From positions 1-18,446 of the forward strand of contig CAZHGD010000148.1 in NCBI GenBank assembly GCA_964531735.1: 18,446 nucleotides of DNA, in the 5' to 3' direction. The position numbers and the translations under genes are program-made. Below are positions 13,899 to 18,446 of the stretch, piece by piece. Each line of letters begins with the position of its first letter. The stretch's first letter is position 1. The notes beneath the pieces were generated by a model, which was given only the letters and a program-made list of their open reading frames with translations, searched no databases and was not told where the DNA came from. This DNA comes from CAZHGD01 sp964531735 (GTDB lineage: Bacteria; Armatimonadota; UBA10988).

Positions 13899-16800
13899 CA
13901 CTGCGCCTCCCCGACCGGCGCAAAGGCCAGCAGGTATGTGGACCACTGGTCGGGCTGCCAGCGCTCGTCGAACGGCAACACCGGCGGCTGATCTCCGCTC
14001 GGTCCGGTCATCGGGCCGTCTGCTACCAGCGGCGCGGCCACCTGACCGCCAACAGTCACGCCTGGGCCGGCCGCGGCCTTGTCCTGGAGCGCGGCGTGGT
14101 GCCCGCCGGAGCCGGCGAAGTGCTGCTCGAAGCCCACCACCACCTCGGCTGAGAAGAGCAGCACCCGCACGTTGACCGTCATGGAGCAGCGGCCCCAAAC
14201 GTCGTTCGTGCTCGACTCCCAGGTGACCCCCATGTAGAACTCAGTGGACAGACAGACCAGGCCGAGGATATCCAGTCGCCCGCCGGCCCGAACGTAGCCG
14301 GTGACTGTCGCCCTATTGATTTCCCACACGAAGTAGAAGCCGGCCATCACGTAGAGGCCGCCCTTGGCCACGCCGATGTCGAGATCGATGCTGCCACCGA
14401 ACTCCAGCGCACCGCGCACTTCCTGCTTCGACCCGAGCGTCACCTTCAGGAAGCCGCCGCCGGCGAACCCGTAGACCGACAGCCGGAACGGGCGCTCCCA
14501 CTCGCTGAAGTGGAGGGCGAAGGAGAGCCCTTCGCCATCGCCGCCTAGCGGCAGCACCAACTGGGTGCCGATGGACAGGTTCTGCATCGAGAAGGCGCCG
14601 ATGCACACTCCCGGCACCGCGAAGTCGAACCGGCCGACAATCGCTTCGGCCTGCGTTTCGAAGCGCAGTCCCTTGGGCAGCCCGAGCAGGTCGCCCAGCA
14701 GGTCCTGCAGCTTGCTCACGAACTTCAGTGCCCCGCACATCTCAACGCCGGCCAGGCGTGGCTGGAAGTCGAGCGGCTTGCCGGTTTCGGCCGTGAAGGT
14801 CAGCGACGAGAAGCGCAGCCGCACCAAGTTCGCGATCTCAACGCTCACGGGTGACAACCGGCCGGTCACCGTGGAGTGGGTCGTCGCCCGCTCAGGCGTG
14901 ACCTCAGTACAAGTGCGCGCGGCGATGCTGAAGTCGAACGGCGGCAGGAAGGTCAGCTTGACCAGGTTGGCCTCCAGTCCGTCTGGCGGCTGGCCACGGA
15001 GCCGCCAATTCCAGTGGGCGCAGTTGCCCACGGTGCGGATCTCGGGCAGACGGTCCGGCCACGGCACCGACGGCATCTTCATCAGTGACACGAGCAGCGG
15101 TTTGAGTTCGAAGAGGCCCAGCAGCTTGCCCTGGATCTTCCCGAGCAGGCCATCCCAGTCCGGCTGCTGACTACCACTTGCCGGCCAGTTGGCCAGTTGC
15201 CCGACCAGTTGGTCCGTGCCCGCCACCGCGCCACGCACGCTAGACAAGCCACCCAGCACGAGTACGGGCCGCACCACGCCCGGGTCGACCACCGCTGCTG
15301 CCTGCTTCACCACCTCAGCAAACACGGCGTAGACGCCGGCGGGATTGGGGCCGTTGGTGACAAAGTCCTGGCAGTACTTGATCGGTGCGAAGTCCACCCC
15401 CAGTTGCAGCTTCGCGGCCGGCACGCTGACCACCGCCTGCGTCAGCCGCGGGAGCGCTCCGCTGCTGACTTGCACCTGCTGGGTCTGCAGTGCCAGGTCC
15501 ACCTCGACGTCCGCCGTCGTCGCCGGCTTGACGTAGGTGACCTTCTGGCCGTTGAGCTCGACGGCGACATCGGCATCGCTGACCGTGGGCGGGCCAGCAG
15601 ACCAATCTCGCTTGACGAAGAGCAGTTGGCTGGCAAAGTCGGCCATGCTGCCCTGCCAGTCGAGGCCCTTCAGGGGCGCCTGGTAACGATGCTTGTGGTC
15701 GTTGACCTCAAGCCAGAACCGTTTGCCGTCGGCGGGCAGCGAAAGCAGCGGTGTGCGGAACCAGACCTTCGGTCTCGTCGGGTCGGGCGCCGGTACCCAG
15801 ACGTGGCGCCAAGGCAGCCCGCGATGGCTCTCCGGGTACTCGGCGCCAGCCGGGTCCAGCTCGACGAAGTCGATGGTCACCAGCCCCGCCAGCCAAGCCT
15901 TAGGATCCGTGCTGCAGTGCATCATGCGCCGGTAGGTGATGCGGTAGTGCAGGGCCGCAATCTGCCACGGCAAGCAGTAGCCCTGGTCGATCTGCTCGTT
16001 GAACTGCACGCGACCGATGGTGGCCCGCTCGCGCCAAGTGGAGCCCCCGTAGACGGCCTCGAGCGTCGTCGTGGCACCCAAGCCCGTCACGATCAGCAAC
16101 TCAGCCGTCGCGGGTGCCTTGGGCATCTGTGCGCGGCGGGCCGTGGCGGTGGTTGGGTAGATCAGGTTTGGGTTCGGCTGCGCCCAGCCGTTCGGCGGGT
16201 CCTGCGCGCGATAGTCGACGATCGTGTGCTCCGGCGGGCCGGTCCAGCGTGCATGCCACAGCTCCGGGTGGTGGCCGTCGCCGCACTGCGGAGTCGACTC
16301 GAAGTGCCAGTAGGGATCCAGTCCGGCGGCGTTGGGCGTGAAGTACAGCCCCCAGGAAGGCTCCAGCCGCGTGCGCTCAGGCGGGGCGGCGGGGGCGTCG
16401 TCGCTGGAGGCCAGGACGCTCATCGACGCCAGGTTCGCCAGCATCTCAGCCACCGAGCAGCCGATCTGCAGCGCCTGGCGGACCCGTGCGCCGAAGGCCA
16501 GCCAGCTCGGACCCGAGCGTGCACCCGGGAACGGCCGGTTTGCCGGCACTTCTGTTTGGACGGACTTGGTCTCCACGTGGACACTGCCCTCGGCGAACGC
16601 CTGAGGCGGCAGCTCCAGCACCACCGAGCCGCTGACCCGCGGCAGCTTGGTGAGCCGAGCCGTTGCGCCGGGGCGGCTCTCGTAGCGGAAGCCGAGATAG
16701 CGGAACCGGGCGTGGAACAGATCGTCTGGCCGCAGCACCTCCGCCAGGAAGGGCGCCGAGCCTAGTGAGAGCTGCGGATCGTCACCCAGCACCAGGCTGC

Positions 16801-18094
16801 CGTCCGCCGTGGAGTCCCGGCGCCCGATGGCCAACCGTGGCTGCCCGAGCGTCCGGGTCGGCTTGGCCACGCCATCGGCCAGGGCGAGATAGAACTCGTG
16901 CACGGCGACGTCGCACTTCAGGCGGCCCTCTTCGCCCAGTTTGCCGGTCAGCTCGAACCGGTTGTGCTCGTTAAGCGTGCCGTCGCCGACCCGCAGCCCC
17001 ACGCTCCCGACCTGCAACCAGGCCGGCGCCGGACGCGCGGCGAGCGCCGCCTTGACGTCGCGGTCACCGTAGGCAACCAGGTAGGTCGCATCGCCCAGCG
17101 GTAACTGGCAGGCACGGCCCGCAGGCGACTTTAGCCGGTCGCTCGGCTGGTAGCTGAGGTCCGCACCGCTGAAGCGGAGGGCTTGGTAGCGGTGCCCACG
17201 GTTACTCTCGGCCAACTCGGCGTCGACCCGTTCCCAGCCGCTCGGCCCAACGAGCAGCCGCCCTCCGTCGGGCACCGTGAGGCCGACTGGCACCGTGAGG
17301 CCGACTGGCAGCGGCGAATCGGTCGGCCCCAGCCTCAACATCGTGCGCCGCCTCGCGGGTTGCACGACGAGACTGGGCGTGTCGGCCGGCCAGGGCGTCA
17401 GCGACACGAGGCTGCCCTGCGTATGCAAGCGCGGGGCGTCGACCACGACCGCCAAGCGCCGATCATTGCCGGTGGCGTCCAGAGCAAGCGCGTCGTCGAC
17501 GTTGCTGATCCGCAGTGTGGCCTGACCCACCAACGTCAAGCGCCGGCCATCGCCCCAGTCGACCAGCACCATCCGCTGCCAGTTGGCCGGTTCGTCTGTG
17601 ACGGCCGAGCGGGGCGCCGACTGGGCAAGCCACTTGGCGATCGACAGGTGCGCCGTGACACCGAGGCCGCCGAAGGTCAGCGCAATGCCGCCACCATCAC
17701 TCCGGCCCTGGCTCGGGTCGACCGTGAACTCCAAGTCGGCCGGGAGGAGTGTTCCGGCGAACAGCGCCGAGGACAGCCGCACCGTCAGCTTCGGCTGGTC
17801 CGCGCTGGGCTTCACAACGGTCAAGCGCGGCGAGCCGCCGAAGCGGTTTCGGTTGAGCGACAGGAGCAGGTCGCCGCCCAGCTTGACGCGCAACCACTCC
17901 TCGCCACCGCTGCAGTCCAGCGTGTCATCGGCCCGAACGCCGGCCGGCAAGGCCGCCAGGCCCGCAGCCGCGACTGTTCCTTGCAGCCATTGGCGCCGAC
18001 TCAGCACCACACGTGACGACTGGCCGGGCCCAGTCGTGGCAGCGGAGTCCTGCGTTTCCTGCAAGGCACGCATATTGAGGCGAAGACTGCGCAT
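13898..18094 (-). CDS. Very large Tat-exported beta-rich protein of unknown function
   Basis: 1398 residues from the ATG at 18094. GAAGGG lies 8 nt upstream; a GTG at 18103 would add three residues. The N-terminus has a twin-arginine signal: SRRQWLQ at 32-38, then an Ala/Leu/Gly hydrophobic stretch and a likely cut after VRA at 53-55. Tat export moves folded proteins, often with cofactor or partner, across the inner membrane. There is no lipobox. The mature protein is predicted mostly beta. Residues ~1200-1330 are glycine-rich with alternating polar and apolar strands (GFAGGGF, GGSIDLDIGVAKGG, YVMAGFYF, GRLDILGLV), a pattern I associate with large uncharacterised bacterial proteins. No enzyme motif is recognised. 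It overlaps the next gene by one base, so the two products probably act together. Confidence 0.92.
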   Translation of the reverse strand: MRSLRLNMRALQETQDSAATTGPGQSSRVVLSRRQWLQGTVAAAGLAALPAGVRADDTLDCSGGEEWLRVKLGGDLLLSLNRNRFGGSPRLTVVKPSADQPKLTVRLSSALFAGTLLPADLEFTVDPSQGRSDGGGIALTFGGLGVTAHLSIAKWLAQSAPRSAVTDEPANWQRMVLVDWGDGRRLTLVGQATLRISNVDDALALDATGNDRRLAVVVDAPRLHTQGSLVSLTPWPADTPSLVVQPARRRTMLRLGPTDSPLPVGLTVPVGLTVPDGGRLLVGPSGWERVDAELAESNRGHRYQALRFSGADLSYQPSDRLKSPAGRACQLPLGDATYLVAYGDRDVKAALAARPAPAWLQVGSVGLRVGDGTLNEHNRFELTGKLGEEGRLKCDVAVHEFYLALADGVAKPTRTLGQPRLAIGRRDSTADGSLVLGDDPQLSLGSAPFLAEVLRPDDLFHARFRYLGFRYESRPGATARLTKLPRVSGSVVLELPPQAFAEGSVHVETKSVQTEVPANRPFPGARSGPSWLAFGARVRQALQIGCSVAEMLANLASMSVLASSDDAPAAPPERTRLEPSWGLYFTPNAAGLDPYWHFESTPQCGDGHHPELWHARWTGPPEHTIVDYRAQDPPNGWAQPNPNLIYPTTATARRAQMPKAPATAELLIVTGLGATTTLEAVYGGSTWRERATIGRVQFNEQIDQGYCLPWQIAALHYRITYRRMMHCSTDPKAWLAGLVTIDFVELDPAGAEYPESHRGLPWRHVWVPAPDPTRPKVWFRTPLLSLPADGKRFWLEVNDHKHRYQAPLKGLDWQGSMADFASQLLFVKRDWSAGPPTVSDADVAVELNGQKVTYVKPATTADVEVDLALQTQQVQVSSGALPRLTQAVVSVPAAKLQLGVDFAPIKYCQDFVTNGPNPAGVYAVFAEVVKQAAAVVDPGVVRPVLVLGGLSSVRGAVAGTDQLVGQLANWPASGSQQPDWDGLLGKIQGKLLGLFELKPLLVSLMKMPSVPWPDRLPEIRTVGNCAHWNWRLRGQPPDGLEANLVKLTFLPPFDFSIAARTCTEVTPERATTHSTVTGRLSPVSVEIANLVRLRFSSLTFTAETGKPLDFQPRLAGVEMCGALKFVSKLQDLLGDLLGLPKGLRFETQAEAIVGRFDFAVPGVCIGAFSMQNLSIGTQLVLPLGGDGEGLSFALHFSEWERPFRLSVYGFAGGGFLKVTLGSKQEVRGALEFGGSIDLDIGVAKGGLYVMAGFYFVWEINRATVTGYVRAGGRLDILGLVCLSTEFYMGVTWESSTNDVWGRCSMTVNVRVLLFSAEVVVGFEQHFAGSGGHHAALQDKAAAGPGVTVGGQVAAPLVADGPMTGPSGDQPPVLPFDERWQPDQWSTYLLAFAPVGEAQ
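17271..17310 (-). repeat. 18-bp perfect tandem duplication inside the Tat-protein gene
   Basis: The unit GGCACCGTGAGGCCGACT occurs at 17271-17288 and again at 17289-17306, with four further matching bases. It duplicates six residues in frame (VGLTVP twice). Perfect identity points to recent slippage. Confidence 0.9.
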
Positions 18095-18446
18095 GTTGGC
18101 CACCCTTCGTGTCTACCGCCAAGGTGGTCTTGACCTTAGTCTCCTGACCTCCTCCAGGTACTCAGAGCATCCTTCGTCCTCAGGCGTGCAGGGTTATGTA
18201 TGGTGGACAATGCCCCCATAGGTTGCAGCGCACGCATCGGACCGGCGTCGGCCCATCTCGTTACGCCCGGCACACCATGGGTGCCGCCACCGGCGGCGCG
18301 GACTCGCGCCAAGCCCCCACAGCGGTCCTCGTCGGAGTTCACGTTGCGCGGGCAGTGGCCCGGGTGCTGGAGCGCCAATGCGCCGCCACCGAGCCTCGTA
18401 GCACGCCGATGGATCGCCCGACGGCAAGCCCGAGCCCAGCGCTATT
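18095..18446. other. Leader region of the minus operon; no supported gene
   Basis: About 350 bases upstream of the Tat-protein gene. Two short open frames on the minus strand have no ribosome site, family match or convincing codon use. The promoter of the minus operon should lie here, but I find no clear -35/-10 pair. The stretch 18155-18225 is less GC-rich than the flanks and is the likeliest place. Confidence 0.5.

Noticed and set aside
13899..14198. Extending the second giant protein upstream of 13898
   Set aside because: This would overlap the first giant gene by 300 nt with Arg/Gly-rich sequence; the TGATG junction with a ribosome site is the better start.
15197..16765. Plus-strand open frame of 522 codons inside the Tat-protein gene
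   Set aside because: Arg/His/Gln-rich shadow sequence; the minus-strand frame has a Tat signal and coherent beta-rich sequence.
18150..18230. Sigma-70-like promoter for the minus operon
   Set aside because: TTGTCC and TACATA-like words are present but not at a proper spacing, so I cannot support a call.
18136..18427. Two short minus-strand open frames of 77-80 codons
   Set aside because: No ribosome site, odd composition and no recognisable motif; likely chance frames in leader DNA.
1..18446. CRISPR array, tRNA, rRNA, insertion sequence or reverse transcriptase
   Set aside because: I looked for regular spaced repeats, tRNA-like cloverleaves, transposase motifs and YxDD-type reverse transcriptase motifs and saw none.

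Overview
The window is GC-rich bacterial DNA with strong G/C preference at third codon positions, dense operons and Shine-Dalgarno sites. One gene product carries a twin-arginine signal. No RNA gene or taxonomic marker is present. Ycf46-like, Ycf35-like and DUF2997 proteins are best known from cyanobacteria and plastids but also occur in other phyla, so I cannot name the host beyond a high-GC bacterium.

Plus strand, 1-9269: one co-directional array that probably forms a single operon starting upstream of the window. In order it encodes the C-terminal part of a GrpE-like exchange factor, a lidless Hsp70-like ATPase, a possible 30-residue ORF, a Ycf46-type AAA+ ATPase, a Ser/Thr kinase fused to a second Ycf46-type AAA+ unit, a 34-residue ORF overlapping both neighbours, a formylglycine-generating-enzyme (FGE)-fold protein without the catalytic cysteines, a Ycf35/DUF1257 protein, a DUF2997 protein, and a third Ycf46-type AAA+ ATPase. 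The set reads as an ATP-driven protein remodelling system (Hsp70/GrpE plus three AAA+ motors) under kinase control, with an FGE-fold protein as a possible recognition component. The kinase has the rare WNK (with-no-lysine) arrangement: cysteine at the usual beta3 lysine and a lysine in the glycine-rich loop. The combined role is inference.

Centre, 9270-9614: a convergent intergenic region. It holds a strong hairpin-plus-T-tract terminator for the plus operon, a shorter GC hairpin with TTTT for the minus operon, a near-perfect 14-bp inverted repeat, and an upstream arm that could pair alternatively with the first terminator.

Minus strand, 18094-9615: two translationally coupled genes for very large proteins (1398 and 1427 residues). 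The first has a Tat signal and a glycine-rich, beta-rich C-terminal region. The second has no signal and ends in a domain that resembles phage lysozyme-like proteins. Neither has a function I can name. The last ~350 bases (18095-18446) hold the leader of this operon and no gene I can support.
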